Notes: a model not told the origin generated them from the letters alone. Counted from the first letter of the stretch, positions 50,345-60,546 are shown. The stretch is DNA of 64,000 bases from an unidentified bacterial endosymbiont (GCF_918797525.1 NZ_OU963893.1:4216001-4280000), one strand, 5' to 3'. Numbers and translations are program-made.

Positions 50345-51274
50345 TTAAAGCACGCTAAAGAGGTTGAGTTCACTCACTTTGGAGTAGGTTTTTAGCGTCG
50401 CCTCCATGGCCATCTCCAGCCCGGTAAATGTAATGGAGGCCGGGCCGTAATCGAGATCGCTCAGCGAGCCGATGAGTTGATCGTTCGAGGTCGCAATATC
50501 GCTCTGCGCGCCGCCCAGCATAGACATGGTGTTCTGCGTCTCGCCGAGAGTGGCAATAGAGGCATTCAGCGCATCCGAGGCCTGATCAACCACATCAACG
50601 GCGCTGGAGATATCGCTCTGCACCTGCGGGTCCGATGGATCCAGCGTTGGATCCTGTAGCTCCTGAGAGAGCGAATTAAGGGTGTTGAGTACGTTCAGGT
50701 TACTGCCAAAGAAATCACTTACCGCCACGTTGGTATCCACCTCTACGCCGTTTGACACCGTGCTCTGACGATGATCGCTGTTCCCCTGATAGCGATAGCT
50801 GTCTGTTACGCCGTCGCCATCATCATCCACTGCGACAATCGGCGGCTGGTCGTTGATCGTACCGCCAAAAACGTAGTGACCATCTTCATCCTGATAATTG
50901 AGCGCCGCGACCATAGACTCGGTCAATGATTCAATATCCTGCCCGAGGCTGGAGAGCGAATCGGCGGTATTGGTGCCGTTGGCAGCCTCCAGCAGGTCAT
51001 CGCGCACGGACAGCAGGGCGTTATTTACCCCGTCGAGGATCGACTCCTGCTGGCTCATCCCCGCCGACGCGGAATCAATATTGCTCTGATACTGCTCAAT
51101 CGCCGACTGCTGACGGTTGAGCTGGGTAATGCGGGTAGAGGCGATTGGATCGTCCGACGGCAGCAGAATGCTTTTGCCGGTCGCCATCTGGGTCACCACA
51201 TGGGCCAGATCGCCTGAGAGATCGTTAAAGCTTTGGTTCATTGAAACATAAGTTTGTTGTGCGGTTACACGCAT
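50345..51274 (-). CDS. lfgL: LfgL, hook-filament junction protein (FlgL-like)
   Basis: 309 residues. Flagellin-like ends (YVSMNQSFNDLSGDLAHVVTQMATGKSILLPSDDPIASTRI and the C-terminal FTGLEMAMEATLKTYSKVSELNLFSVL) mark FlgL/HAP3. It is 14 bases after lfgK. Confidence 0.93.
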   Translation of the reverse strand: MRVTAQQTYVSMNQSFNDLSGDLAHVVTQMATGKSILLPSDDPIASTRITQLNRQQSAIEQYQSNIDSASAGMSQQESILDGVNNALLSVRDDLLEAANGTNTADSLSSLGQDIESLTESMVAALNYQDEDGHYVFGGTINDQPPIVAVDDDGDGVTDSYRYQGNSDHRQSTVSNGVEVDTNVAVSDFFGSNLNVLNTLNSLSQELQDPTLDPSDPQVQSDISSAVDVVDQASDALNASIATLGETQNTMSMLGGAQSDIATSNDQLIGSLSDLDYGPASITFTGLEMAMEATLKTYSKVSELNLFSVL

Positions 51275-51288
51275 GTTCGCTCTCCCGG

Positions 51289-52665
51289 TTAGCTACACAT
51301 TTCCAGGACAGAATCGAAAATCTCTGCCCCTGCGGAAATGACTTTCAGATTGGCCTCATAAATCTGCTGATAGGTAATGAGGTTCACCGCTTCTTCGTCC
51401 ATGCTGACGCCGCTGACGCTGCTCTGCTGGTTCTGCGCTTCGGAATAGACGTTCGCCGCGGCCTGGGCTTCCGTCTGGTTCTGCTGGCTGTAGATGCCAA
51501 TATTGCTGATAATCGACGAGCAGGCTTCCCCCACGGTTACTTCGCCGAGGTTAGCTATCTCCAGCGGTTCGGTGGAGATAGCGATCAGCGCCTGCAGGTT
51601 ATCGCTGTTGCCGCTTTCGTCCGGCGAGCTGGAGAAGGCCAGCTCGTCTGCGGTGATGTCCGGGTTAACCTTCAGCGGCCCCCCGGCGGCGTTCGCGTCA
51701 TAAATAAACAGCGGCTCGCCCGGATTACCATTCAGATCGTAACCCTGAGCAAGCTGGTCGTTCACCGCGTCGGCAAACTGTGATGCCATGCTATTGATCG
51801 TGTCCGTTAACGGCGTCAGAACCTGATTCTGATAGTCAAACAGCGCCCCCAGCGAGCCACCTGTATCGGGGGTCAATGAGGATGTCGTACCGGCAAACGT
51901 CAGTGACATGCTTTGGCTGCCGTCAGCGTTGGTGCCAAGCTCAATTGTCGAGGACTGCTGGCCGCTGACTAACGGCTGGCCGTTCTGTAGCGTGACGTTA
52001 TAGTTGCCTTCATCGTCAATGTTGACCTGCACGTCCATAATGCCACTCAGTTGTTCCACCATCTGGTCGCGGGCGTCATACAGCGCCGAGGCATTGTCGC
52101 CATTGGCTTCTGCCTGCGCGATCTGCTGGTTGTAGCTGGCGATGCCGCTGGTAAGCGTATTCACCTGCGCCACCATCGCCTGTTCCTGGCTGACAATCTC
52201 ATCGCTCTGGGAGGAGATGTAGCCCAGCGTATTGTCGATACGCATCGCCAGCGCGCCGGACTCGCTAAGCACCTGCTCGCGCAACGCGGCGTCGTCCGGG
52301 CTGGTGGTCGCTTCGTTCAGCGCCGCGAAGACGTTATCAAAGCCGCCGCTCAGGCTGCTGTTTTCATCGCTCAGCACCGTTTCCAGCTGCGTCAGATACG
52401 CCTGCTGGGTGCTGTAGTAGCCATAATCGCTGGCGGCGTACCACACCTGGTTGACCTGGTACTGGTTGGAAACCCGCCGGATGCTGTCAACCTGCACCCC
52501 GTTGCCCGCGCTGTTCGGCGAACCGCCGCTGGCGCCAATGCTGCTGATCACCGCAACCTGACGGGTATAGCCGTCGGTCATGGCATTGGCGGTATTTTGC
52601 GCCGTGACGTTTAGCTCCACCTGCGCCGTTGAGGCACCGCTGTAGCCAATGTTAATCATGTCCAT
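51289..52665 (-). CDS. lfgK: LfgK, hook-associated protein 1 (FlgK-like)
   Basis: 458 residues. N-terminal INIGYSGASTAQVELNVTAQNTANAMTDGYTRQ and C-terminal GVSMDEEAVNLITYQQIYEANLKVISAGAEIFDSVL are the paired FlgK hallmarks. ATG at 52665 with an AAGGA site is the start; the codon just before it (TTG) is only an open-frame extension. Confidence 0.94.
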   Translation of the reverse strand: MDMINIGYSGASTAQVELNVTAQNTANAMTDGYTRQVAVISSIGASGGSPNSAGNGVQVDSIRRVSNQYQVNQVWYAASDYGYYSTQQAYLTQLETVLSDENSSLSGGFDNVFAALNEATTSPDDAALREQVLSESGALAMRIDNTLGYISSQSDEIVSQEQAMVAQVNTLTSGIASYNQQIAQAEANGDNASALYDARDQMVEQLSGIMDVQVNIDDEGNYNVTLQNGQPLVSGQQSSTIELGTNADGSQSMSLTFAGTTSSLTPDTGGSLGALFDYQNQVLTPLTDTINSMASQFADAVNDQLAQGYDLNGNPGEPLFIYDANAAGGPLKVNPDITADELAFSSSPDESGNSDNLQALIAISTEPLEIANLGEVTVGEACSSIISNIGIYSQQNQTEAQAAANVYSEAQNQQSSVSGVSMDEEAVNLITYQQIYEANLKVISAGAEIFDSVLEMCS

Positions 52666-52751
52666 CAAAAAATCCTTGCCGGTATACCGTTAATAACCTT
52701 TTCGCTTAAAAGCGGCAAAAACGGGCGCGTTCTTAAGTCGCCGGGTCGCTA

Positions 52752-53066
52752 TTACCCCTTGCTGTGCTGCCCGGAGAGCTGTTTAACGATCATCGCCGCA
52801 ATACCAATGCCATGCTGCTGCGCCAGCGTGTTGCATAGCTGGTCGTCGTAGAAGCCCTGCATCATGCGCACCGAATCGCTGTTAAACGGGTTGTCTTTCG
52901 AATCGAAAATTTCGTTGGTCTTACGCATCTCTTTAAGCATATTGCGTAAGAAGATCGCCTCGAACTGCTCGGCGGCCTTCTGCATATCGTTACTGTTGAT
53001 TTTCGGCCCCATCAGCGCATCGCCTCCCGTGGTGGCGCCGCTGTGGCTGACCTTAAGCTGGCTCAT
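52752..53066 (-). CDS. lfgJ: LfgJ, short FlgJ-like rod protein
   Basis: 104 residues with only the rod-binding domain (MQKAAEQFEAIFLRNMLKEMRKTN, GFYDDQLCNTLAQQHGIGIAAMIVKQL). The muramidase domain of standard FlgJ is absent, as usual in Flag-2 systems, so another enzyme must open the peptidoglycan. It shares its first base with the lfgI stop (TGATG). Confidence 0.9.
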   Translation of the reverse strand: MSQLKVSHSGATTGGDALMGPKINSNDMQKAAEQFEAIFLRNMLKEMRKTNEIFDSKDNPFNSDSVRMMQGFYDDQLCNTLAQQHGIGIAAMIVKQLSGQHSKG

Positions 53067-54187
53067 CAAATAACCTCCAGGTCGGCGTCCAGCGCCCCGG
53101 CTTCATGCAACGCCTGCAGGATAGACATAATGTCGTCCGGGGTAGCGCCGAGGCTGTTCAGCGCGTTAACCAGGGTTTTCAGGCTGCTGGATTCGGGCAG
53201 CGTGACCACGCCTGGACGCGGATGATCAACCGCGATATTGCTCTGCGGCGTGGCGGCGGTGCGCCCGCCAGCGAAGGCGTTTGGCTGGCTGACGTTGCTG
53301 GTTTCGTTAATGGAAACCGTCAGGCTCCCGTGGGAGACCGCCGCCGCGTGCAGCGCGATGCCATCGCCCATCACCACAGTGCCGGTACGTGAGTTAAAGA
53401 CCACGCGCGCACGAACCTTCTCGGCCTGCACCTGCACATCATCCAACTGCGACATAAACGCAACCCGTTCGCCTGGACTTGTCGGGGCGCGCACCACAAC
53501 GTTGGTCGAGCTTTGCGCAGTGGCAATGCTGCCAAAGGCGGCGTTGATCGCCCCCGCGATGTGGTTCGCGTCTTTAAACGAGGGGCGCTTCAGGTTGAGG
53601 GTGATGGTGTCGCCCATCTGGAAATCGCTGGGAATTTCCCGCTCCACCGTTGCGCCGTTGGGGATCAGCCCGGCCGTCGGGGTGTTGACGGTAACGCTGG
53701 AGCCGCTGGCGCCGGTGGCGTTCATGCCGCCCACCACCACGCTACCCTGCGCGAGGGCATAGACTTCACCATCCGCGCCGTGCAGTTGGGTCAAAAGCAA
53801 TGTCCCGCCGCGCAGACTTTTGGCATCGCCAATGGACGAGACGGTGACATCAATGGTCTGCCCGCGGGAATACATCGGCGGCAGCACGGCGCTGACCGCC
53901 ACCGCCGCAACGTTCTTCACCTTCGGGTCGATTTTACTGGGCAACTGGACGCCAAACTGACGCAGCATGTTGGTGATGGTCTGGTTGGTAAATTTAACCT
54001 GATTCTTATCTCCGGTACCGTCCAGACCGACCACCAGGCTGTAGCCCACCAGTTGGTTCTCCCTGACACCCTGAACGTTGACCAGCGACTCCAGAGATTG
54101 CGCCCGCGTTAGGTCTGGCAGCGCCAGCATCAGGGCGATCGTGACGTCGTACAAGGTTTGCACCCAGCGCCCGCTTGTGTGTTGCAT
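53066..54187 (-). CDS. lfgI: LfgI, flagellar P-ring protein
   Basis: 373 residues. Signal region then [57 protein letters not shown] and a C-terminal [29 protein letters not shown], all FlgI hallmarks. It forms the periplasmic ring with LfgA as its chaperone. Confidence 0.95.
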   Translation of the reverse strand: MQHTSGRWVQTLYDVTIALMLALPDLTRAQSLESLVNVQGVRENQLVGYSLVVGLDGTGDKNQVKFTNQTITNMLRQFGVQLPSKIDPKVKNVAAVAVSAVLPPMYSRGQTIDVTVSSIGDAKSLRGGTLLLTQLHGADGEVYALAQGSVVVGGMNATGASGSSVTVNTPTAGLIPNGATVEREIPSDFQMGDTITLNLKRPSFKDANHIAGAINAAFGSIATAQSSTNVVVRAPTSPGERVAFMSQLDDVQVQAEKVRARVVFNSRTGTVVMGDGIALHAAAVSHGSLTVSINETSNVSQPNAFAGGRTAATPQSNIAVDHPRPGVVTLPESSSLKTLVNALNSLGATPDDIMSILQALHEAGALDADLEVI

Positions 54188-54201
54188 CTCAAACTCCTGC
54201 G

Positions 54202-54867
54202 TTAAATCGGGAACAGCGGATGGTTAAACAGCCGTGTCAGCCAGACCGCCGCGTTGGCGTCGCTCAGCGCGCCGCGACCGGCATATGAAATACGCGCATC
54301 GGCGATACGCTGAGAGGAGACAGAGTTGTCGTTTTGAATATCATCGGCGCGGACCAAGCCGCTCAGGCGGATATACTCATCTCCCTGGTTGAGGGTCAGC
54401 CACTTCTCGCCGCGGATCTCCAGAATGCCGTTGGTCTGTACCGCGTGTACCGAGACCGTGATCTCCCCGCGCAGGCTGTTCTGCTGCTGCGAGGTGGCAC
54501 TGCCGTCAAAGTCGCGGTTGGCGTCGATGGAGCCGGAGAGGTTTTTCTTGCTATGGCCGAAGACGGTCGGCACGCCAATATCGACGGTATTATTCTTACC
54601 GAAGTTGGTTTTCGCCTGCTTGCTGGACTGGGTGGACTCTTCGAGGATAACCGTCAGAATATCCCCCACCCGGTAGGCGCGGCGATCCGCCGTCAGCGAC
54701 CAGTTATATCCGGTCTCAAACACCCCCCCGGCGCGCCCCGCTGCCGGTGGCGGCGCTTCGGTTTTCGGGGGGGCAAAGAATTCGTCATTTTTTTTGACTA
54801 ACAACGTCGGTGATTCACACCCGCTCAGCAGGGGGATCAGCGCCATTAGCCAGAGATAATTTTTCAC
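54202..54867 (-). CDS. lfgH: LfgH, flagellar L-ring lipoprotein
   Basis: 221 residues. Lipobox LLSGC near residue 17, then [27 protein letters not shown] and [38 protein letters not shown], FlgH hallmarks. It forms the outer-membrane ring. Confidence 0.94.
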   Translation of the reverse strand: MKNYLWLMALIPLLSGCESPTLLVKKNDEFFAPPKTEAPPPAAGRAGGVFETGYNWSLTADRRAYRVGDILTVILEESTQSSKQAKTNFGKNNTVDIGVPTVFGHSKKNLSGSIDANRDFDGSATSQQQNSLRGEITVSVHAVQTNGILEIRGEKWLTLNQGDEYIRLSGLVRADDIQNDNSVSSQRIADARISYAGRGALSDANAAVWLTRLFNHPLFPI

Positions 54868-54936
54868 GTTTTGCCTGTTTACTGATTACGTTTTGCCGGA
54901 CGACGCAGAACGCCGCCCGGTATTTGCGTGACTGCG

Positions 54937-55722
54937 TTACAACGTCTGGCTGATGAACTGCAGCATGTCGTCCGCTGCGGAGACCATCTTGGCGTTCATC
55001 TCGTAGGCGCGCTGGACGGTGATCATCGCCACCATTTCATTGACGATATCGACGTTAGAGCCTTCCAGCGCGCTGTCCTGCAAGGTGCCTAGCCCGTCTT
55101 CACCGGGTACGCCTTCGGTCGGCTGGCCGCTGGCGGCGGTTTCCAGGTACAGGTTGTCGCCTTCGGCGGTTAGCCCTGCCGGGTTGGCGAAATTGACAAG
55201 CGTCAGCTGGCCCAGCTCGGTCGGGTCGCTGTCGCCGGGCAGGATCGCCGTCACCGTGCCATCCTCACCAAACGCCACGTTGGTTGCCCCCGCCGGGACG
55301 TCAACCTCCGGCTGAAGCGGTAGCCCCTGCGAGTTGGTTAACACCCCATCGGCATTGATCTGCAGATTGCCGTCGCGGGTGTAGGCGGTATCGCCATTGG
55401 CCTTCTGCACCTGCAAAAAGCCCTGTCCCATAATGGCGACGTTCATGGCGTTGTCCGTGGTTTCCACATTGCCTTCGGTGAAGGTTTTCTGGGTGCCGAC
55501 AATGCGCACGCCGCTGCCGAACTGCATGCCGGTCGGCATGATGTTGTTCTGGTCGAGCATCGCACCCGGCGCTTCCTGAGTCTGGTAGAACAGATCCTGG
55601 AACATCACGCGGTCGCGCTTAAAACCGGTGGTGTTGACGTTCGCGATATTGTTGGCAATCGCATTCATCTCGGCGTCCTGCGCCGAGAGGCCAGTTTTAC
55701 TGATCCATAACGCTGCATTCAT
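54937..55722 (-). CDS. lfgG: LfgG, distal rod protein
   Basis: 261 residues with N-terminal LWISKTGLSAQDAEMNAIANNIANVNTTGFKRDRVMFQDL and C-terminal SNVDIVNEMVAMITVQRAYEMNAKMVSAADDMLQ, as in FlgG. The FlgG-specific loop region MQFGSGVRIVG is also present. Confidence 0.96.
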   Translation of the reverse strand: MNAALWISKTGLSAQDAEMNAIANNIANVNTTGFKRDRVMFQDLFYQTQEAPGAMLDQNNIMPTGMQFGSGVRIVGTQKTFTEGNVETTDNAMNVAIMGQGFLQVQKANGDTAYTRDGNLQINADGVLTNSQGLPLQPEVDVPAGATNVAFGEDGTVTAILPGDSDPTELGQLTLVNFANPAGLTAEGDNLYLETAASGQPTEGVPGEDGLGTLQDSALEGSNVDIVNEMVAMITVQRAYEMNAKMVSAADDMLQFISQTL

Positions 55723-55752
55723 AATGCTTTATTCCCGATTAAAGGCCGCGGC

Positions 55753-56490
55753 TCAGGAGCCGCGTAACAGTCGATTACCGGCATCGCTGAGATCCTCAGC
55801 GGCTTTCATCATCTTGATTTGCGTTTCGAACTGACGGTTCATGGCAATTGAGGTCATCATTTCGCTTACCGCGGACACGTTGCTTCCCTCGAGGAAGCCG
55901 CCGCTCACCTTGATATTCTCGTCGCGCTGCGCGGGCAGGCCGTCGGCCGTCACCAACATTCCCTGCGCGTTTTTCGCCAGGTTATTCACCGGAATATCCA
56001 CCAGCTTCAGACGGTCGATATCCATGGTGGCGGTGACATCGCCGTCGTCCGGGGTGACGGAGAGCGTGCCATCGCTGCCAAAAGAGGCGATGGCGTTCGG
56101 CGGCAGGACAATCGGGCCGTTGTCACCGAGCACGGGATGGCCGTCAATGGTCAGTTGCCCCTGGTCGTCCTGCTGGATATTGCCGTTGCGGGTATAGACC
56201 TCGTTGCCCTGCGGGTCTTCAACGGCAATATAGCCGCTGCCCTGGATAGCCACGTCCAGCGGACGTTCGGTTTTTTCCGCCACGCCGGTACTGTCATTAA
56301 CGCCGCTCGGGCTCTCCTGGGCGAGGAAACGGGTGGCGAATCCGCTCCCCTCAACCTTGTCATTGCTTGCCATCGCCATATCGGCACGAAAGCCGTTGGT
56401 GTTGACGTTAGCGAGGTTGTTGGCGCTAATTTGCTGCTGATACAACGTCTGCGTGGCCCCGCTCAGGGCGGTATACATCAAGCGATCCAT
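55753..56490 (-). CDS. lfgF: LfgF, proximal rod protein
   Basis: 245 residues of the FlgF type: start MDRLMYTALSGATQTLYQQQISANNLANVNTNGFRADM, end SNVSAVSEMMTSIAMNRQFETQIKMMKAAEDLSDAGNRLLR. Confidence 0.94.
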   Translation of the reverse strand: MDRLMYTALSGATQTLYQQQISANNLANVNTNGFRADMAMASNDKVEGSGFATRFLAQESPSGVNDSTGVAEKTERPLDVAIQGSGYIAVEDPQGNEVYTRNGNIQQDDQGQLTIDGHPVLGDNGPIVLPPNAIASFGSDGTLSVTPDDGDVTATMDIDRLKLVDIPVNNLAKNAQGMLVTADGLPAQRDENIKVSGGFLEGSNVSAVSEMMTSIAMNRQFETQIKMMKAAEDLSDAGNRLLRGS

Positions 56491-56501
56491 TCGTCTGCGC
56501 C

Positions 56502-57704
56502 TTACATCGCCTGGAAGAGTGCGTCGTCAAGCTGCGTACTGGTGGAAATCACCTTGGTATTCGCCTGATAGTTACGCTGGGCCGTCATCAGCTCCACCAG
56601 CTCGGTAGTGATGTCCACGTTGGAGCTTTCGAGCATGCCGGATGAAAGCGTGCCGCAGGAGCCTGCGCCGGGCACGCCAATCAGCGCGCTACCGGATTCG
56701 CCGGTCTGTATCCAGGCCGTACCGCTCACCGCTTCCAGGCCGTTTTCATTCGGGAAGGTCGCCAGCACAATCTGCCCCTGCAGCATACGTTCGCCGTTGC
56801 TGTAGGTGGCGTAAACGCTGCCATCGCTATCAACCTGCACGCCGTTCTGTGTTGCAGATGCATAGCCATTCGCCGAGTTGGTGGTGACCGAAAAGTCAGA
56901 GCCGTACTGGGTGCAACTGCTGTAATCGAAGGTCAAATCGATCGGGGCGGCCTCGCCCGTGTCGAACTCGACGGAGACGGGAGCCGTAGGCGACGTCAGC
57001 TTGCCGGTGTTCGGATCAAAGGATAAGGTCAGGGCATCGGCACCGCTCTGCGGTTGTCCATCAAAGCTGTATTGCACTTCCCAGGTGTTATCACCGGTTT
57101 TGGTGAAGTACTGGCTGACGGAGTGCTCATTGCCCAGCGAGTCATAAACAGTGGTGGTGTAACTGTCGGTGTAAGAGGCGCTGTTGGTCGGATCAAACGA
57201 CACCGTAGAGCGATCGATAGTCTCGTCGCTGGCGTTAAAGTTGGCGGTGAAGGTGAGGTTGTCGGACGCCTGAGCCGGAATATTGCCGGTCTGGATCTGC
57301 AGGTTGGTCACTGTCCCGGTTTGCAGCGTGCCGTTGCTGTCAACCGGATAGCCCTGCAGGTAATCGCCGGAGGCATTAACGATATTGCCGTTTTTATCGG
57401 TCTCAAACGAACCGGCGCGGGTATAGGTCACGTTACCCGCGCTGTCGCACATCACAAAGAAGCCGCCGTCGTTGATCCCCAGATCAAGCGCATTGCCGGT
57501 AGAGACCATCGAGCCGCCACGGGCGATACTCTGGGCGGTTCCCGCCACGCTGACGCCCATTGCCTGGCTGTCCGCGTACATGGAGGAAAAGTCGGTAGTC
57601 ATCGATTTATAACCGACAGTACCGGCGTTGGCGATGTTGTTACTAATGCCGTCCAACTGCTGATTGACGGCGTTTAGCCCCGTCGCCGCAATTTCATAAC
57701 TCAT
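56502..57704 (-). CDS. lfgE: LfgE, hook protein
   Basis: 400 residues: N-terminal MSYEIAATGLNAVNQQLDGISNNIANAGTVGYKS and C-terminal SNVDITTELVELMTAQRNYQANTKVISTSTQLDDAL, with a long middle rich in Ser, Thr and Gly (DNTWEVQYSFDGQ). Two cysteines (FVMCDSAGN and SSCTQYG) and one near the end (GSCGTLS) are unusual for a hook protein. Confidence 0.95.
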   Translation of the reverse strand: MSYEIAATGLNAVNQQLDGISNNIANAGTVGYKSMTTDFSSMYADSQAMGVSVAGTAQSIARGGSMVSTGNALDLGINDGGFFVMCDSAGNVTYTRAGSFETDKNGNIVNASGDYLQGYPVDSNGTLQTGTVTNLQIQTGNIPAQASDNLTFTANFNASDETIDRSTVSFDPTNSASYTDSYTTTVYDSLGNEHSVSQYFTKTGDNTWEVQYSFDGQPQSGADALTLSFDPNTGKLTSPTAPVSVEFDTGEAAPIDLTFDYSSCTQYGSDFSVTTNSANGYASATQNGVQVDSDGSVYATYSNGERMLQGQIVLATFPNENGLEAVSGTAWIQTGESGSALIGVPGAGSCGTLSSGMLESSNVDITTELVELMTAQRNYQANTKVISTSTQLDDALFQAM

Positions 57705-57730
57705 TTTTATCTTCCTGTATTGAGAGGTAA

Positions 57731-58513
57731 TCAGATCGTATCGCTGGTGTCGTCCGGTACGCCGAACTGGCTTATCATGGTAAAGGGCACTTCGCCAACG
57801 CCTTCAACGTTCAGCACCGGCGTGCTGCCGTCCAGCGGAATGCGCACGTCATTCACTTCCCCGGCCACCTCGACGGGGACGTTTTCTTGTCCGGTATTGG
57901 TGACCACCGTGACGTCATAGTCCCCGGGCGGAATGCCGTAATCGGCAGGGTTGATGTCGAAATCCACCTGGCCTGGGCCAACGGAAGTGCCGTCTGGCGG
58001 CACCAGCGAAACCGGGTAGTCATCCCCCGCCGCATCGGTAAAGTGCAGTTCGACGGTGGTACAGGCGTCGTCCAGGGTGACGCGACCCGTCATCTCTTCA
58101 TCACTGACCTGCAGCGTGGTGGTCTGAACCATAATGTCGTCGCCCACCAGGTTGCCGAGCGCCATGACCTGTATGTTGCTCATCAGGACCGCGTTAGTAT
58201 TGGCCTGCACGCTCATCTCTTGCATCATCGCGACCTGCGCCATGGAAGAGAGCTGATCGATATAGTCAGTGGGATCGGCCGGATCGGTCGGATCCTGGTT
58301 CTGGATTTCCGCCACAAACAGGGTCAGAAACGTATCGACGCCGGAACTGTCCGTAGAGGTAGTGGTGGTTGCGGTGCCCGACGTACCGCTGGTATTGGCG
58401 GTATCGGGCGTCGACGCTGTGCTACTGGCGCCGACATTGCTGTCGGCGACCGCCGTTGATTCCTGAGACGCGGACAGCGTCCCGGAGCGGGTAGACAAAG
58501 CCAGTGCGTTCAT
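57731..58513 (-). CDS. lfgD: LfgD, hook cap/assembly protein
   Basis: 260 residues. The core motif VDTFLTLFVAEIQNQDPTDPADPTDYIDQLSSMAQVAMMQEM marks FlgD; a beta-sandwich follows (VTLDDACTTVELHFTDAAG). A longer low-complexity Ser/Thr stretch precedes the core. It shares its first base with the lfgC stop. Confidence 0.93.
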   Translation of the reverse strand: MNALALSTRSGTLSASQESTAVADSNVGASSTASTPDTANTSGTSGTATTTTSTDSSGVDTFLTLFVAEIQNQDPTDPADPTDYIDQLSSMAQVAMMQEMSVQANTNAVLMSNIQVMALGNLVGDDIMVQTTTLQVSDEEMTGRVTLDDACTTVELHFTDAAGDDYPVSLVPPDGTSVGPGQVDFDINPADYGIPPGDYDVTVVTNTGQENVPVEVAGEVNDVRIPLDGSTPVLNVEGVGEVPFTMISQFGVPDDTSDTI

Positions 58514-58944
58514 TACGCCTCTCCCAGTTTGAGCAAACTTTGCTGCATACTTTTCACGTTATTCAACACGTCCACGTTGGTTTCAAAATCGCGTGAGGCG
58601 GACATCATGTCGGCCATTTGCTCGACGACGTTAATGTCCGGATACCAGACGTAGCCGTTGCCATCCGCCAGCGGATGATGCGGCTCATAGCGCTTTACTG
58701 CCCCGCCGCTCTGCAGAACGTCCTGCACCTGCACGCTGGCTCCGTCAATGGCATGACGATGGTGAGCGCCGATCAGGCTGTTGTTATACACCGCGGCAAA
58801 GACCGGGCTGCGAGCCTTGTAGGCCTGCGCCTCGCTGCTGGCGGGTGCTTGCGCATTCGCCAGGTTACTGGCCACGGTGTTCAGACGGAGGGTTTGCGCC
58901 GTCATTGCCGAACCGGAGATCTGATAAATATCAGTAAACGACAT
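58513..58944 (-). CDS. lfgC: LfgC, proximal rod protein
   Basis: 143 residues: MSFTDIYQISGSAMTAQTLRLNTVASNLANAQAP at the start, VWYPDINVVEQMADMMSASRDFETNVDVLNNVKSMQQSLLKLG at the end, as in FlgC. Two bases after the lfgB stop. Confidence 0.94.
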   Translation of the reverse strand: MSFTDIYQISGSAMTAQTLRLNTVASNLANAQAPASSEAQAYKARSPVFAAVYNNSLIGAHHRHAIDGASVQVQDVLQSGGAVKRYEPHHPLADGNGYVWYPDINVVEQMADMMSASRDFETNVDVLNNVKSMQQSLLKLGEA

Positions 58945-58946
58945 CG

Positions 58947-59294
58947 TTATTTCCCTTCAATGGCCTCTTTAAGCCCGCTAATTTGCAGGTTTAAAAAGGT
59001 CAGACTGCTTTGATAATCCATGCTGTTTTGCGAAAACCGGGCCTGCTCGGTATTCAGCTCCACGGTATTTCCATCCTCTGAGGGCTGCATTGGCACGCGG
59101 TACTTCACTTCGACGCCGGACATAACATTTGTGCGACTTGCCCGTTGCATCTCAGCGGCAAAATCAATATCTTTAGCCTTGAAATTTGGCGTATCGACGT
59201 TTGCCAGATTCGCAGTCAGTAGCTCGGTCCTCTCAAGACGTAACTGCACTGCCTGCGGATGCACTCCCAAAGCCTGCTGAAAACTGATCCCCAT
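58947..59294 (-). CDS. lfgB: LfgB, proximal rod protein
   Basis: 115 residues of FlgB type: MGISFQQALGVHPQAVQLRLERTELLTANLANVDTPNFKAKDIDFAAEM. The start is placed at MGISFQ because of the AGGAG site and the conserved beginning of Flag-2 LfgB; a frame 30 codons longer would run over the sigma-54 promoter. First gene of the lfgB-L operon. Confidence 0.92.
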   Translation of the reverse strand: MGISFQQALGVHPQAVQLRLERTELLTANLANVDTPNFKAKDIDFAAEMQRASRTNVMSGVEVKYRVPMQPSEDGNTVELNTEQARFSQNSMDYQSSLTFLNLQISGLKEAIEGK

Positions 59295-59330
59295 TTCTTG
59301 CGTCACTCCTGCATTCACGTTGCTCGGTTT

Positions 59331-59347
59331 AGCAAACTGCATGCCAA
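59331..59347 (-). promoter_or_regulatory. Sigma-54 promoter of lfgB operon
   Basis: Minus strand TTGGCATGCAGTTTGCT, GG and GC ten bases apart, 37 bases before the lfgB start. It drives lfgB to lfgL and fits LafK control. Confidence 0.87.
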
Positions 59348-59376
59348 CTTTTAAGTGACTGATGAGAAATGAATTT

Positions 59377-60147
59377 ATGACCACTCCGATCTGCGGGCGG
59401 AAATGCTTTTTCCCTTTTTTGCCCCCAATGCTGCTTGCCCTGACGCTGACTTTTCCTCTTCATGCCGCCCTGCACCCGGTGCAGCACAGCGCCCGGGAAC
59501 AGATCAATGCCCTCGTGCTTAGCGCCGCCAGCCAGCAGATTGATACCCTGGCCCACCAGCAGCGCTGGCATGATTACCGCTACACCTTCAACGTCTTTAT
59601 TCCTTCCGCGATCGCCAGCGCCACGCCGTGCCCGACTGCGCCGCGTATAACGGCCACCTCTGCGCCAGAGATGGTGCTCAGCCGCATAACGTTTGCGCTC
59701 GACTGCCCGGGGTACAGCGGGTGGAAGGTCAACGTCGCCGTACGTCCGAACGTCTACGTCCCGGTGGTGATGGCAAAATCGGTGATTACCCGCGATACGG
59801 TGCTTACCGCCGACGATTTACTGTTAAAGAAATACAACATCAGCGGTCAGCGCGGGGACGCGATCATGGCGATTGACGCCGCCGTCGGCATGACCAGCAA
59901 GCGCACCCTGCAGCCGGGAAAACCCATCATCCGGGCGCAACTGGTGGAGCCCGTTCTGGTCAAGCGCGACCAGCCGGTGATCATCGTTTCCCATAGCGGG
60001 GGGATCACCGCCTCCATGCCCGGCGTGGCGCTGAAAAATGGCCGTAAAGGCGAGGTGATTAAGGTTCGCAACGCCACCAGCCAGCGGGTGATAAGCGGCG
60101 TGATTGACGACACCGGGGTGGTGTCAGTCCTCAGCACCCATGGATAA
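59377..60147 (+). CDS. lfgA: LfgA, P-ring assembly chaperone
   Basis: 256 residues with a signal peptide (PMLLALTLTFPLHAA) and a C-terminal SAF-type domain (SVITRDTVLTADDLLLKKYN, MTSKRTLQPGKPIIRAQLVEP, IVSHSGGITASMPGVALKNGRKGEVIKVRNATSQRVISG). It helps LfgI assembly in the periplasm. The start MTTPICGRKC is preferred over an ATG five codons upstream; neither has a strong ribosome site. Divergent from lfgB; its own promoter was not recognised. Confidence 0.9.
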   Translation: MTTPICGRKCFFPFLPPMLLALTLTFPLHAALHPVQHSAREQINALVLSAASQQIDTLAHQQRWHDYRYTFNVFIPSAIASATPCPTAPRITATSAPEMVLSRITFALDCPGYSGWKVNVAVRPNVYVPVVMAKSVITRDTVLTADDLLLKKYNISGQRGDAIMAIDAAVGMTSKRTLQPGKPIIRAQLVEPVLVKRDQPVIIVSHSGGITASMPGVALKNGRKGEVIKVRNATSQRVISGVIDDTGVVSVLSTHG

Positions 60148-60243
60148 AACGATTTTTTATCCGCGGATTAAAGTTTTCGCCTGCGATAACCGCTTTATCC
60201 TGGTAACAGATGAACAACCAGACGGGACAGGCACGAGGTTGAT

Positions 60244-60531
60244 ATGAAAATTACGCCGACATTTTCGGGCAACCGCCCGACGCCAGCGACCTCCGGGTCG
60301 GGTAACAGCACTAAAAACAGCACGCCGGCTCGCACCGCCAGCGCGAGCACGTTGTCCGCCGATGATATTACCCAGGCCGGTTTGCAAACCGCTCAGCAAA
60401 CGCTGAACGAGGAGAGCCAGGACGATGTTGATTATGACAAAGTGGCGCAGATGCAGGCCGCGCTGGCAGAAGGGACGCTCAGCGTCGATAACGACGCGCT
60501 TGCCAGCGATATGCTGCGTTTTTTCCGCTAA
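60244..60531 (+). CDS. lfgM: LfgM, anti-sigma factor
   Basis: 95 residues. N-terminal Ser/Thr/Asn-rich disordered part and C-terminal helices (DYDKVAQMQAALAEGTLSVDNDALASDMLRFFR) are FlgM features. It binds LafS until the hook is finished and is then secreted. A GAGG site precedes the ATG. Confidence 0.9.
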   Translation: MKITPTFSGNRPTPATSGSGNSTKNSTPARTASASTLSADDITQAGLQTAQQTLNEESQDDVDYDKVAQMQAALAEGTLSVDNDALASDMLRFFR

Positions 60532-60546
60532 CACGAGGCCAGAAAA

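Noticed and set aside
60147..60243. TAAAGTTT box before lfgM as a sigma-28 promoter
   Set aside because: The downstream GCGATAA is only five bases away in place of eleven, so the spacing is wrong.
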